This document shows, in pieces, positions 1-9,101 of a DNA stretch of 64,000 nt (positions are counted from its first letter, which is position 1; each line of letters begins with the position of its first letter). The translations under genes were made by a program, and so were the position numbers. Where the stretch lies: NCBI RefSeq assembly GCF_002142155.1, contig NZ_NASD01000014.1:1-64000 (forward strand), given 5' to 3'. The notes beneath the pieces are model-generated. The model saw only the letters and a list, made by a program, of their open reading frames with translations. It was not told the DNA's origin and searched no databases. The DNA comes from Gilliamella apis (GTDB lineage Bacteria; Pseudomonadota; Gammaproteobacteria; Enterobacterales; Orbaceae).

Positions 1-1
1 T

Positions 2-385
2 GGTAAAGTTAACCAGACTTGGATATCATCTTGGTGTAATAGTTTGGGATATCGTCTCCCAAAGGTCAAGGATTTAACTAATGCGAGGAATTCTTATTGT
101 CCGGAGGGAAGAGATTGTCAAGGTGCAGAGCCTCGGTTCTCTGGTCGTCACTATCGTCTCATTGGTGCCGGATTTTTCTCGGAATGGGGGAATATGAACT
201 ATTACAGGGATGCTAAATTCGGCAGCGGCGTTAAAATCGACTTCGACAGATTCGCACTATATTGGACGTCGGATAACGATGGTAGGAGATTCTTTGTGGT
301 TAGCTGGTACACTGGTTTTGTGCTTTATGATACCACTGACAATAACAGGATACTCCCCCAATACGGAGTCTGTGTCTATCCTTAG
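2..385 (+). CDS. C-terminal fragment of a large surface protein (adhesin-like), 5' end outside window
   Basis: The reading frame is open from base 2 to the stop at 383-385, so this is the 3' end of a longer gene that starts to the left of the window. The TTG at 44 is not needed as a start. The roughly 127 visible residues contain a WCNSLGYRLPKVKDL motif near the start, a YWTS motif further on and a cysteine close to the end (GVCVYP). This W-C...GYRLP...YWTS pattern is typical of the C-terminal domains of bacterial Ig-repeat/invasin-like surface proteins and of DUF1566-like lectin-type folds. The actual role is not shown by the sequence; adhesion is an inference from that resemblance. A structured repeat follows about 130 bases downstream. 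Confidence 0.6.
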   Translation, partial: GKVNQTWISSWCNSLGYRLPKVKDLTNARNSYCPEGRDCQGAEPRFSGRHYRLIGAGFFSEWGNMNYYRDAKFGSGVKIDFDRFALYWTSDNDGRRFFVVSWYTGFVLYDTTDNNRILPQYGVCVYP

Positions 386-519
386 CTATTATTTTTTAGT
401 TCTTAGGTATTGAAGCTGAGGATAAGAAAAATAACGTTAGTGCATTAAATAATCATTGCCCTGCCAAGGCAATGACGTTGATGTTTACGAAGTGGGCGAT
501 AAAAAAACGATTTTGTAGC
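386..519. other. Intergenic segment with a hairpin
   Basis: This short stretch between the surface-protein stop codon and the structured repeat holds no credible ORF. It contains an 8-bp inverted repeat at 453-475 (arms TCATTGCC and GGCAATGA, loop CTGCCAA). No T-tract follows, so it is at best a weak terminator for the upstream gene. Confidence 0.5.
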
Positions 520-816
520 GCGACATTCGCAATGTGCTGACAACTGAGTGAGGTTAGCATGGCAAACAGGGATGTTTGGCAAGGCTGTGTTTTGTCAGGA
601 ACAAATCACAGCCGGTGCGTTAAGAGCGAACGAAGGCGGAAGGCAGTCACATCGTGACCACTTGCGTGGTCGCCGCGGGAGATTGTAAAGAGGGTTCGCG
701 CCAACCCTCTTAACTCGGACGTAATCGCCGTATAGAAATAACCACAAAACAACAAACGTCCGAAACTAAAACAACCAAAAAATTTTGAGGAACGGGGTTT
801 TTGAAAGCCCAAAATC
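520..816 (+). repeat. Structured dispersed repeat, copy A
   Basis: This is one full copy of a family also present at 62977, 63339 and 63742. By hand count about 60% of bases 616-720 are G or C, against a very AT-rich background. Perfect inverted repeats in order: ACATT/AATGT (523-535), CAAACA/TGTTTG with GGGA loop (563-578), GGCTGTG/CACAGCC (583-613), GTCAC/GTGAC (646-658), GACCAC/GTGGTC (656-671, overlapping the previous one), AAGAGGGTT/AACCCTCTT (688-711) and CGGACGT/ACGTCCG (716-762). The copy ends with the motif TTTTGAGGAACGGGGTTTTT near 783-802. Short ORFs across it are not conserved between copies. A structured RNA or a MITE/REP-like element are the main options. Confidence 0.85.
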
Positions 817-841
817 ACTTTAATCACTTATATTCGATTGT

Positions 842-1621
842 TTATTTCTGATTTTCTGCTGGATTACCAGAATAAGGAAAGATACTATCTTTTAAACTGA
901 ATGAAAAATCCTTCGTACTGATCTCGCCAATGATTTTGTTGCTATCATAAAGGGCTAATAAAAATTCAGCCATTTGATCGGCAGAATGATATTTAGCAAA
1001 ACTTTTATCATAATCATATTCATCAACATTATTGGCTTTTTTGCCAAATTCCGTTTGGGTTGCCGCCGGAGCAAGTACTTTTGCTCTTAATTGGGCTTTA
1101 GCTTGTATTAGTTCTTGAGCAAGCCCTTCAGTGAATGCATTAACATAAAATTTTGTTGCGCAATAGGTAACAGCATTTGGCACAATGGTATAGCCGCCGC
1201 GAGATGATATATTAATCAACTGAGTATTTGCTTGATCTTTATATTTACGTACATAAAGTGTTGATAGAATGGTTAATGCTTCAATATTTAAATGCAACAT
1301 TGATTCAATTTTTGTTAAATCTTGATCGTTTACACTGCCATAATGACCAAAACCAGCATTATTAATCCAAGTTTCGATAAAATAATTCTCTAATTGATTG
1401 AATAAATGATAATTAGACTGTGTATTGGTTAAATCACAAACTTTTATAATAACTTCAACTTTGGAATTTATTTTTGCTATTTGTTGTTTTAATGATTCTA
1501 AATTTTCTTTTCTTCGAGCAATTACTATTAGATTTTTGTTTCTTTTGGCAAATGCGATTGCCGTTGCATAACCTATTCCCGAGCTAGCACCAGTGATAAC
1601 GGTATATCTTTTGTTTTCCAT
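842..1621 (-). CDS. Short-chain dehydrogenase/reductase (SDR family)
   Basis: This 259-residue protein is a cytosolic NAD(P)-dependent oxidoreductase of the classical SDR family. The N-terminal TGASSGIG glycine motif (about residues 10-17) binds the cofactor, NNAG follows around residue 88, and the catalytic Ser (NISSRGG) and YCATK motif with Tyr and Lys are all present. The length fits the family. It is transcribed divergently from the LysR-type gene at 1854, a common arrangement in which the regulator controls its neighbour. The substrate cannot be told from sequence. The stop codon lies about 25 bases beyond the end of repeat copy A. Confidence 0.85.
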   Translation of the reverse strand: MENKRYTVITGASSGIGYATAIAFAKRNKNLIVIARRKENLESLKQQIAKINSKVEVIIKVCDLTNTQSNYHLFNQLENYFIETWINNAGFGHYGSVNDQDLTKIESMLHLNIEALTILSTLYVRKYKDQANTQLINISSRGGYTIVPNAVTYCATKFYVNAFTEGLAQELIQAKAQLRAKVLAPAATQTEFGKKANNVDEYDYDKSFAKYHSADQMAEFLLALYDSNKIIGEISTKDFSFSLKDSIFPYSGNPAENQK

Positions 1622-1853
1622 TTTTAATCCCTTTGTTACTTAGATTGCTACCAAACTTTTAATAAGTTGATATCACTAAAATATTTAACTGACATAAAAA
1701 TCGTTAGGCAAACTTAATCAACAAAATTTTGTTTAATGATGATTATATACTGATTAAATTTCCTTATTTAATTAAAGATCTATATTATATTGATTGATAA
1801 AATGACAATAAATAATATCAAAATTGATTTATTAACAACTGAGGATTGCTAAT

Positions 1854-2744
1854 GTGGATTTAGTTAAATGTATGGAAGCATTTGTTATAACCGTAAAAAC
1901 AGGCTCTTTTGCTGCGACGTCTATTTCGTTAAATACCTCCCCACAGATGATTGCTAAATATATTCTTTTTTTAGAAAATTATTTGGGTCTAAAATTACTT
2001 AATCGAACGACAAGATCACAACATTTAACAGAGTTTGGCAAACAGTATTATGAACGATGTTTGTTTATTCTCAGTGAAATTAAAAGTACAAAAACATTAG
2101 CGCAGCAATTTAGTCAAGAGCCCAAGGGAAGATTAAGGATTAGTGCCCCAATTAGTTATGGTCAATTTAATTTGATTCCTGTGATAAGTCGCTTTATGAA
2201 ATGTTATCCGAAAGTGAATATTGATATGCAATTAAGTGATCGTTATGTCGATTTAGTTAAAGATGATTTTGATGTGGTATTTCGAATTGGCTCGTTAAAT
2301 GATTCAAGTTTAATTGCTCGTAAACTAAGTGACTTACAGCTGATTTTTGCTGCATCACCAAGCTATTTAGCTCAAAATGGCGTACCAGCAATACCTGACG
2401 ATTTGAAGAAGCATCAATGCTTAATTTATCAATATGTCAATCCGACCAAAAAGGATAATTTGTGGCCATTTACTATCAATGGCAAGTTAACTAATATCGC
2501 TATTTCAGGTGCATTTCAAAGTAATAATACCACTGCATTGGCTGCAGCCGCTATTGAGGGATTAGGCGTCACAATGTTACCTGAGTCAGTACTGAATGAG
2601 TCGATTAAACAGAGTAAATTAATTCCTATTTTGCAAGATTTTTTGCCCCCGCCCAGAGAAGCTCATCTTTTGTATACAGCAGATAAGCAAAGATTACCTA
2701 AACTTAATACTTTTATTGAGTTTATGGTTAATGCTATGTCTTGA
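1854..2744 (+). CDS. LysR-family transcriptional regulator
   Basis: This 296-residue protein has an N-terminal winged helix-turn-helix (residues 1-60; AATSISLNTSPQMIAKYILFLE is the recognition region) followed by a periplasmic-binding-protein-like effector domain, as usual for LysR regulators. The start is GTG at 1854, nine bases after GAGG at 1841-1844. The ATG two bases earlier is out of frame and hits a stop at once. It is divergent from the SDR gene, which is its most likely target; the effector is unknown. Sequence style (YaaA/AaeR-like CrgA group) does not allow a specific name. Confidence 0.88.
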   Translation: MDLVKCMEAFVITVKTGSFAATSISLNTSPQMIAKYILFLENYLGLKLLNRTTRSQHLTEFGKQYYERCLFILSEIKSTKTLAQQFSQEPKGRLRISAPISYGQFNLIPVISRFMKCYPKVNIDMQLSDRYVDLVKDDFDVVFRIGSLNDSSLIARKLSDLQLIFAASPSYLAQNGVPAIPDDLKKHQCLIYQYVNPTKKDNLWPFTINGKLTNIAISGAFQSNNTTALAAAAIEGLGVTMLPESVLNESIKQSKLIPILQDFLPPPREAHLLYTADKQRLPKLNTFIEFMVNAMS

Positions 2745-2803
2745 TAAATTTATAATACACTTGGTAATAGAGTTAAATTAAATAAATTAATCACCCAAAA
2801 TAG

Positions 2804-2829
2804 AAAAAGCGATCTGATGATCGCTTTTT
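2804..2829. terminator. Bidirectional terminator between lysR-type gene and tolC
   Basis: The arms AAAAAGCGATC and GATCGCTTTTT enclose a 4-base loop (TGAT). The A-run and T-run on the two sides make it functional in both directions, fitting its place between convergent genes. Confidence 0.85.
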
Positions 2830-2855
2830 TATGTTTAATCAAACTATATAGTCGA

Positions 2856-4202
2856 TTATTTTATCGTTGCAATGGTACTAACTTCTTTACCTAACATGTT
2901 GTTTAAGTAAACTAAATCACTTGCAGTTAAAGTACCAACAGCATATTTCAACTGTAATAAGCTAGTTAAATAGTTGTATTTAGCATCGGATAGATTGCGT
3001 TTTGAGCTATAAAGTTGTGTGGTGGCATTAAGTACATCAACAATAGTTCGCGTACCTACTTGATAACCAGAAGATGTGGCTTCTAATGAACTTTGTGCAG
3101 AAACCACCGCTTGTTGATAAGCTTTAATCGCACTAATTGATGATGAAATATTGTTATAAGATGAGCGAACTTGGTTAATCACACTACGATTAGTACTTTC
3201 AAGTTTTTCACTAAAACTGACAAAATTATGTTGTGCTTGTTGCACTTGTGATACGGTCGCCCCACCAGAGAAAAGTGGTAAACTTACACTCACACCAACC
3301 CTATTATCCCCTGAATATTTTTTGCCAGCGGTGTGACGTTGATAATTGGTGTTACCATAGCTATCAGATTTATTTAAGTTAGTGGAGGCATCAAGACTTG
3401 CCGTAGGCATAAAACCTGATTGTGCCATTTTTATTTGATCACGAGCAATCTCTTGATTTAACTTCATAGTTAATAAGTTAAGATTGGCGGTTTCAGATTG
3501 TTTTAACAGTGTGTTAATTTGTGTTGGTGCTTGAGTTTTAAAAGTTTTGGTATCAACACTGGCTAGCTTAGAATAAAAGCGACCACTTACTTGACGCAAT
3601 GATTCAATAGCGTTATTTAAATCATTTAATGCGTTAACTTGTTGCGCTACTGTTAAATCGTAATTTGCTTGTGCGTTTTGTACATCGGTAATAGCCACTA
3701 AACCGACTTGATGTTGTTGACGAGTTTGCTCTAATTGACGACCAATTGCTTTTTTCTGAGCATCGATAAAGCTTAATGCATCAAGGCATTTAAGTACATT
3801 GAAGTAAGCAACAGAAGTGTTTAGAATTAATGTTTGGCCTTGGTATTGGTAAGAAATATCTGCAATAGTTGCTTGTTTTTTCGTGATATCTAAAGCTTTC
3901 CAATTAGAAAAATTGAAGATACTTTGCGAGACTGCGACTTGATACAAGCTACCGCTTTTAGTCTTAATTCCGCTATTGTCTCGACGTCCATGGGCTACTC
4001 CATAAGAAGCACTTAAGCCTACTTGTGGCAATAAGCTTGCACGAGAACCTGAAATTGCTGAATAAGCTTTATCTTTTTCAGCCAATGAACTGCGTAAATC
4101 TGGATTGGTTTCTTTTGCTTGTTCATAAACTTGAACTAAGTTTTCAGCAAATACAGATTGACTTAATGCTAAGCCAATTAAAAAGGTTAAAGTTTTTTTC
4201 AT
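2856..4202 (-). CDS. tolC: Outer membrane efflux channel TolC
   Basis: TolC forms the trimeric outer-membrane exit duct for RND and MFS efflux pumps and type I secretion. The 448-residue protein starts with a signal peptide (MKKTLTFLIGLALSQSVFA, cleavage before ENLVQVYEQA) and carries two repeated OEP domains rich in coiled coil, including the conserved GTRTIVDVLNAT stretch near residue 390. I place the start at the ATG at 4202-4200, preceded by AGAGAAAG; a TTG directly in front of it would only add one residue. It is divergent from nudF, exactly as in enterobacteria. Confidence 0.95.
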   Translation of the reverse strand: MKKTLTFLIGLALSQSVFAENLVQVYEQAKETNPDLRSSLAEKDKAYSAISGSRASLLPQVGLSASYGVAHGRRDNSGIKTKSGSLYQVAVSQSIFNFSNWKALDITKKQATIADISYQYQGQTLILNTSVAYFNVLKCLDALSFIDAQKKAIGRQLEQTRQQHQVGLVAITDVQNAQANYDLTVAQQVNALNDLNNAIESLRQVSGRFYSKLASVDTKTFKTQAPTQINTLLKQSETANLNLLTMKLNQEIARDQIKMAQSGFMPTASLDASTNLNKSDSYGNTNYQRHTAGKKYSGDNRVGVSVSLPLFSGGATVSQVQQAQHNFVSFSEKLESTNRSVINQVRSSYNNISSSISAIKAYQQAVVSAQSSLEATSSGYQVGTRTIVDVLNATTQLYSSKRNLSDAKYNYLTSLLQLKYAVGTLTASDLVYLNNMLGKEVSTIATIK

Positions 4203-4342
4203 CAATCTTTCTCTTTAAAAGCAATAAAATAGAATAATATTTTTCAATTGCATAATTTTAACAGATAATTAGCATATAGAAAGTGTCCATATTAGTTATT
4301 CGCACTTTTTATTAAAATTTAGCTTAAAATCGAGAACTTAAT

Positions 4343-4972
4343 ATGAAATATAAACCTACTCCAGTAATTTTTAACAAAAAAGATGTGTTTAATTTAACTA
4401 AACGAATTTTATACAAAGGTTTTTTTTCGTTGTTTGAATATCGTTTTCAATATCGTAAATTTGATGGTTCAGTGAGTGAAATGGTTTCGCGTGAAATTTT
4501 AGAACGTGGTCATGCGGTGGTACTTTTAGTTTATGATGATAAACGAGATGAAGTCGTCCTTATTGAACAAATTCGTATTGCAGCGATTGATACCCAAGCT
4601 AGTCCATGGATATTAGAGTTGATTGCTGGCATGATGGATCATGAGAATGAGTCGACAGAAGAAGTTGCAAGACGAGAAGCTATGGAAGAAGCGGGTATAG
4701 TCATTGGACAATGTAAGCCGATCATAAGTTATTTAGCCTCACCAGGTGGCTTAACTGAGCAGTTGCATATTTTAGTTGGTCAAGTTGATTCTTCGACCGC
4801 AAAAGGTGTACATGGCTTGGCTGAAGAGAACGAAGATATTAAGGTTCATGTGGTGAGTCGTGAACAAGCGTATAAATGGGTTGAAGAAGGGGTAATAAAT
4901 AATGCCGCCTCAATTATTGCGCTACAGTGGTTACAACTTAATCATCTGACATTAAAGAATGAATGGAAATAA
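4343..4972 (+). CDS. nudF: ADP-ribose pyrophosphatase NudF (Nudix hydrolase)
   Basis: The enzyme hydrolyses ADP-ribose to AMP and ribose 5-phosphate. The 209-residue protein carries a Nudix box around residues 96-119 with REAMEEAG intact. Compared with the canonical GX5EX7REUXEEXGU spacing there is one additional residue between the Gly (96) and the first Glu (103): GMMDHENE. The rest of the metal-binding helix is kept, so activity is likely. Gene order tolC | nudF - cpdA matches enterobacteria, except that yqiB, usually between nudF and cpdA, is absent. Confidence 0.92.
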   Translation: MKYKPTPVIFNKKDVFNLTKRILYKGFFSLFEYRFQYRKFDGSVSEMVSREILERGHAVVLLVYDDKRDEVVLIEQIRIAAIDTQASPWILELIAGMMDHENESTEEVARREAMEEAGIVIGQCKPIISYLASPGGLTEQLHILVGQVDSSTAKGVHGLAEENEDIKVHVVSREQAYKWVEEGVINNAASIIALQWLQLNHLTLKNEWK

Positions 4973-5133
4973 GCAGTTTTTTGTTAAACTAAGCAATTAT
5001 TACTTTCCTAAAAATAGAATTTATTTTACAATTTAAGTTAACATCATGATTTAAAAATAAAAATTGTGATGTTGATCACAATATCAATTCTATTGCTGAC
5101 ATGATTTCATATAATAAATGATAGAGGTAGATT

Positions 5134-5964
5134 TTGGAGTCACTTTTAAAGCTTCAAATACGTAATAAGCATTGTGCAAAAATACTGCATATTACCGATA
5201 CGCATCTGTTTGCTGATGATAATGGCGCATTGCTAGGCGTTAAGTCAAACGCCAGTTTTTTATCAGTTATTGCTGAAATTGAGCGCAGCAATAAGAAGTT
5301 TGATTTGATTGTGGCAACGGGTGATTTTGTCCAAGATGGTGCTAAAAAATCATATGCACGCTTTGCTGAGCAAATTCAAAAATTTGCTACACCATGTGTT
5401 TGGTTAGCCGGTAATCATGATAACTATAGTTATATGCAAGAGGTATTTTCGAATTATCAACTTGCTGAAAATAAAAGTATATTACTCGGTGATAACTGGC
5501 TAATTGTATTACTAAATAGTCAAGTGGTGGGTAAGGCTTATGGAATGTTGCCTGAATCTGAATTGCAGTTTTTACAAAATACTTTAACTGCTCATGCCGA
5601 TAAAAATGCCCTTGTATTTTTACATCATCATCCGATTCCTTCGGGTTGTGATTGGCTGGATGAACATATTTTAAAAAATAGTTATAAACTTGAAGAAATT
5701 ATCAAACGTTTCCCTAATATAAAAGGAGTAGGTTGGGGACATATTCACCAACAACAAGATCATATTTGGCATAATTGCCATGCATTTTCGACGCCTTCTA
5801 CATGTTTTCAATTTAAACCTAATTGTTATGATTTTCAGTTATCTAATGCAGATGCACCTGGGTGGCGAGAAATTATTCTTAATCAAGATGGAGTGATTGA
5901 ATCTGACGTTTTTCGTATTGTGGATAATCAATTTTTACCTGATATATCACAAAAAGGTTATTAG
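5134..5964 (+). CDS. cpdA: 3',5'-cyclic-AMP phosphodiesterase CpdA
   Basis: CpdA is a calcineurin-like metallophosphoesterase that degrades cAMP. All metal motifs are present: DTH (residues 22-24), GDF, GNHD, HHHP and GHIH. The protein is 276 residues, the usual length. The start is a TTG at 5134, supported by AGAGG at 5123-5127 and by the N-terminus MESLLKLQ, which matches the family; there is no nearby in-frame ATG. It lies 160 bases after nudF. Confidence 0.93.
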   Translation: MESLLKLQIRNKHCAKILHITDTHLFADDNGALLGVKSNASFLSVIAEIERSNKKFDLIVATGDFVQDGAKKSYARFAEQIQKFATPCVWLAGNHDNYSYMQEVFSNYQLAENKSILLGDNWLIVLLNSQVVGKAYGMLPESELQFLQNTLTAHADKNALVFLHHHPIPSGCDWLDEHILKNSYKLEEIIKRFPNIKGVGWGHIHQQQDHIWHNCHAFSTPSTCFQFKPNCYDFQLSNADAPGWREIILNQDGVIESDVFRIVDNQFLPDISQKGY

Positions 5965-5997
5965 GGTATTTTTTGTACATTAATTTTTTAAAATTAA

Positions 5998-7461
5998 TTA
6001 GAGTAAAGGGGCAAAAAAGTAAAATAATCGTTCAATAACTCGTTGCCAGATCGGTCGCTTTTTCCATTTTTGGATATTAATTTCTTCTGACTGTGATAAA
6101 TATTGTTTTAGTAGCTGTGATAGTGATTTGGCAAATTGAGCATCATCAATTACAGTAGTAATTTCAAAATTCAACCATAAACTGCGCATATCTAAATTAA
6201 CCGTTCCAACTAGACTAAGTTGATTATCAATTAGAACACTTTTTGTATGTAATAAATTATCATTAAATTGATAAAGTTTAACGCCACTACTTAATAATTC
6301 CGAAAAGAAAGCTCGACTAGCCCATTTTACCATTAATGAGTCGTTCTTTTTCGGCGTAATGATGATGACTTCAACACCACGTTGGGCGGCAGTACATATT
6401 GCATGTAAAATATCATCACTAGGTACTAAATAAGGTGTAGTAAAAATAATTTGTTCTTGAGCAGAATAAATTGCTGTCAATAACACTTGATGGATCATGT
6501 TTTCGGTATAACCAGGGCCAGAAGGAATAAGCTGCATAATATGTTTCTTTTCTTCTGGTGGTTCGGCAAAATCAGTGATTTGTGGAAGGGCTAAATATTT
6601 ACCTGTTTCAAGTTCCCAATCACTAGCGTATATAGCACCCATTAATGTGGTAACCGGTCCATTCATTCTGATCATGATATCAACCCATTCTCCAACATGC
6701 TTATTTTGTTTAAAGAATCTAGGGTCAACAATATTCATACTTCCGGTATAGGATATATAGTTATCTATAATGGCTACCTTACGGTGTTGACGCAAATCAA
6801 GTCGTCTAAACATAAATCTTAATAGATTAACTTGTAACGCCTCTATAATGATAATACCTGCATCACGCATTCTTTGGCAGGCTTTCGATCTAATAAAATG
6901 TCTACTTCCTGCTGAATCAATCATTAATCGACAGGTAACGCCTCTTTGTGTGGCTTGTATTAGTGCTTGTTCAACATCATCCGCTTTACCGCCTTCATTC
7001 CAGATATAAAATACCATTTCTATGTTGGAGTTGGCATTATTGATATCGTCAATAAGACGATTAAAAATCGTGTCGGTATCACTTAATAATTCAATATGAT
7101 TACCTTTTATACCATCAAGTCCTGTTTGATGTTTACAAAGTTGAAAAATAGGCTTGCTGACTTGGCTAACTTTAGCGGTAAAAATATCTGGGAAAGCGCT
7201 TAATTGATTAATAAATTTGGTGATAGTTGGGCGCATTTTTTGCGCGCGCTTAGCTCGCTGTTGCCCTAAGTGGGTCTCGCCTAAGGCGAAGTAAAGAATA
7301 ATGCCAATAATAGGTAATATATAAATGACCAACATCCATGCAATCACGTAAGTAGTTGGTCTTCTTTTGAAGACAATACGTAGCGTGGTCGATACAATAA
7401 GCAACCAGTAAACGAGAAAAATTAATGTACTTATTAATGCATGGAATGATGTAAATTGCAT
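5998..7461 (-). CDS. clsA: Cardiolipin synthase A
   Basis: This 487-residue integral membrane phospholipase-D superfamily enzyme makes cardiolipin from phosphatidylglycerol. Two hydrophobic segments sit in the first 65 residues, followed by two HKD motifs: HRKVAIIDNYISYTGS (about residue 226) and HTKSVLIDNQLSLVGT (about residue 405). Length and architecture are those of enterobacterial ClsA. The start codon lies 5 bases downstream of the yciA stop, so the two are probably co-transcribed with yciB. Confidence 0.93.
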   Translation of the reverse strand: MQFTSFHALISTLIFLVYWLLIVSTTLRIVFKRRPTTYVIAWMLVIYILPIIGIILYFALGETHLGQQRAKRAQKMRPTITKFINQLSAFPDIFTAKVSQVSKPIFQLCKHQTGLDGIKGNHIELLSDTDTIFNRLIDDINNANSNIEMVFYIWNEGGKADDVEQALIQATQRGVTCRLMIDSAGSRHFIRSKACQRMRDAGIIIIEALQVNLLRFMFRRLDLRQHRKVAIIDNYISYTGSMNIVDPRFFKQNKHVGEWVDIMIRMNGPVTTLMGAIYASDWELETGKYLALPQITDFAEPPEEKKHIMQLIPSGPGYTENMIHQVLLTAIYSAQEQIIFTTPYLVPSDDILHAICTAAQRGVEVIIITPKKNDSLMVKWASRAFFSELLSSGVKLYQFNDNLLHTKSVLIDNQLSLVGTVNLDMRSLWLNFEITTVIDDAQFAKSLSQLLKQYLSQSEEINIQKWKKRPIWQRVIERLFYFFAPLL

Positions 7462-7466
7462 ATTTA

Positions 7467-7925
7467 TCAGCTATAAGTTAAGTTTAATTTGCTAATGGGA
7501 TCTTTAGTACAATCATAATGTTGAAATATTTCTGGCAAAGGTTTTGGATTATTGTGTTTATCTACAGAAACATAGGTAAAAGTAGCATCAGTGATACGAA
7601 AACGCTGCGTAGCAATTTCTGAATCGGTTACTTTTTTAATCCAAACTTCAATCTCGATGGTAATCGAGGTAGTGCCAGTTTTTATACAATGAGCATAACA
7701 ACATACTACGTCGCCAACCATTGCCGGTTTGTAAAAAGTAATACTACTTGCATTAACTGTCACGACTCTTCTTTTGGCAATTTCTTTAGCTAAAATACCA
7801 CCAGCTAAGTCCATTTGCGACATGATCCATCCACCAAAAATATGGCCATGTGGATTAGTGTCTGCCGGCATAGCTAAGGTTCGTAATACTAATTGTCCTT
7901 TAGGGTTGTTATCATTTTGTGTCAT
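7467..7925 (-). CDS. yciA: Acyl-CoA thioesterase YciA
   Basis: This is a hotdog-fold acyl-CoA thioesterase of 152 residues. The conserved stretch NPHGHIFGGWIMSQMDLAG near residues 24-42 contains the active-site Asp and Gly residues of the BFIT/YciA subfamily. It sits between yciB and clsA in a three-gene cluster, as in enterobacteria. Confidence 0.93.
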   Translation of the reverse strand: MTQNDNNPKGQLVLRTLAMPADTNPHGHIFGGWIMSQMDLAGGILAKEIAKRRVVTVNASSITFYKPAMVGDVVCCYAHCIKTGTTSITIEIEVWIKKVTDSEIATQRFRITDATFTYVSVDKHNNPKPLPEIFQHYDCTKDPISKLNLTYS

Positions 7926-7952
7926 GTTGTTAATACTCCTACCAGTATAATC

Positions 7953-8495
7953 TTATCTATTCTCAGTAGTCTTACTCATATTTCGGTAAATATAAATTCC
8001 CGATATTAAAGACATTATTAATGATGCTGCCGGTAAAATAAATATTTTAATAATCCAGAAGAAGTCATCTGCTACATAATATGTTGCAATTAAACTGAAA
8101 GTTCCACAGGCAATAAAAAATACAATCCACATCAGATTTAACTTATTCCAGACTGTTATATCAAGCTGTATCTCTTTAGCTAACATTTTTTGTATTAGAT
8201 TTTTCTTGAAAATAAACTGACTAACAGATAAAGCAGTAGCAAATAAAAAGTTAATAATGGTCACTTTCCATTTCATAATATTTGAATCTTTTGTATAAAG
8301 TGTTATTCCACCAAAAATCATCACCATCAGATAAGATATCAGCTCAACTTTATTAACTTTTTTATAGATAATAAGGATAGTTAAAAAAGATATTGTTGCA
8401 GCAATCATTAATGCTTGGACACCGACAAAAATATTATAAATCGTTAAAAAAATAAAAAATATAAGAAGAGGGATATAATTTAAAAGCTGCTTCAT
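7953..8495 (-). CDS. yciB: Inner membrane septation-associated protein YciB
   Basis: This 180-residue polytopic membrane protein matches YciB throughout (N-terminus MKQLLNYIPLLIFFIF, FGGITLYTKD, KWKVTIINFLFA, C-terminal LISGIYIYRNM). It has about five transmembrane helices. YciB is linked to cell-envelope synthesis and division in enterobacteria and to intracellular spread in Shigella. It is the first gene of yciB-yciA-clsA, with 27 bases to yciA. Confidence 0.93.
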   Translation of the reverse strand: MKQLLNYIPLLIFFIFLTIYNIFVGVQALMIAATISFLTILIIYKKVNKVELISYLMVMIFGGITLYTKDSNIMKWKVTIINFLFATALSVSQFIFKKNLIQKMLAKEIQLDITVWNKLNLMWIVFFIACGTFSLIATYYVADDFFWIIKIFILPAASLIMSLISGIYIYRNMSKTTENR

Positions 8496-8547
8496 GTGAT
8501 TATTAACCTGACAGATAAAAGTATGTATTATTCTTAATAAGTAAAAA

Positions 8548-8566
8548 AAGCCTATAAAATAGGCTT
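8548..8566 (-). terminator. Terminator at the end of fur
   Basis: The hairpin AAGCCTAT/ATAGGCTT with a 3-base loop overlaps the fur stop codon (8565-8567). On the minus strand it is followed by a run of seven T residues. A stem that includes the stop codon is compact but functional in principle. Confidence 0.8.
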
Positions 8567-9023
8567 ATTTTTTAGTATGAAGTTCCGGATGAGCTTTACA
8601 GTTACCAGCCTTACAATGTCCGTAAAGGTATAAGCTATGAAAAGTGAGGGTAACGCCATATTGTTCTGCGATTTCTTTTTGACGTTGATTAATTATTTCG
8701 TCTCGAAATTCAAACACTTCGCCACAATCTAAACAAATTAAATGATCGTGGTGTTTTTGTGAGGCAAGTTCAAAAACAGCTCTGCCACCTTCAAAATTAT
8801 GACGAGTTACAATTCCGGCATCGTCAAATTGATTCAATACTCGATAAACCGTTGCAAGGCCAATTTCTTCCCCCATATCAAGTAGTTTTTTATAAAGATC
8901 TTCTACAGTAATGTGTTGGCATGAAGGGTCTCGTAATAATTCTAAAATTTTTAATCGTGGTAAGGTAACCTTTAAGCCGGCACTTTTCAGTGCTGCATTA
9001 TTATCTTTATCATGATTCGTCAT
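8565..9023 (-). CDS. fur: Ferric uptake regulator Fur
   Basis: Fur is the dimeric, Fe(II)-dependent repressor of iron acquisition genes. The 152-residue protein shows the winged helix (LPRLKILELLRD ... ATVYRVLNQF), the HHDH metal site, the CLDCG zinc pair and a second C-X4-C pair (HCKAGNC) near the C-terminus. It follows fldA as in enterobacteria, with 78 bases between them, so read-through from fldA is possible. Confidence 0.97.
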   Translation of the reverse strand: MTNHDKDNNAALKSAGLKVTLPRLKILELLRDPSCQHITVEDLYKKLLDMGEEIGLATVYRVLNQFDDAGIVTRHNFEGGRAVFELASQKHHDHLICLDCGEVFEFRDEIINQRQKEIAEQYGVTLTFHSLYLYGHCKAGNCKAHPELHTKK

Positions 9024-9101
9024 ATTACATTCCAGTTGAGTTGTTTAATAAAACATATTACAAAAATATGTACGGAAAATAAAATAAATCACTTTGATAG
9101 A

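Noticed and set aside
559-657. Short ORF starting MANRDVWQG inside repeat copy A
   Set aside because: The frame is changed by the 31-base deletion in copy 2 and there is no convincing ribosome binding site; the sequence is better explained by hairpin structure.
606-827. 73-residue minus-strand ORF in repeat copy A, and its equivalent at 63414-63653
   Set aside because: Both are antisense readings of the structured repeat; the N-terminal parts differ because of insertions and the frame is not kept in copy 2.
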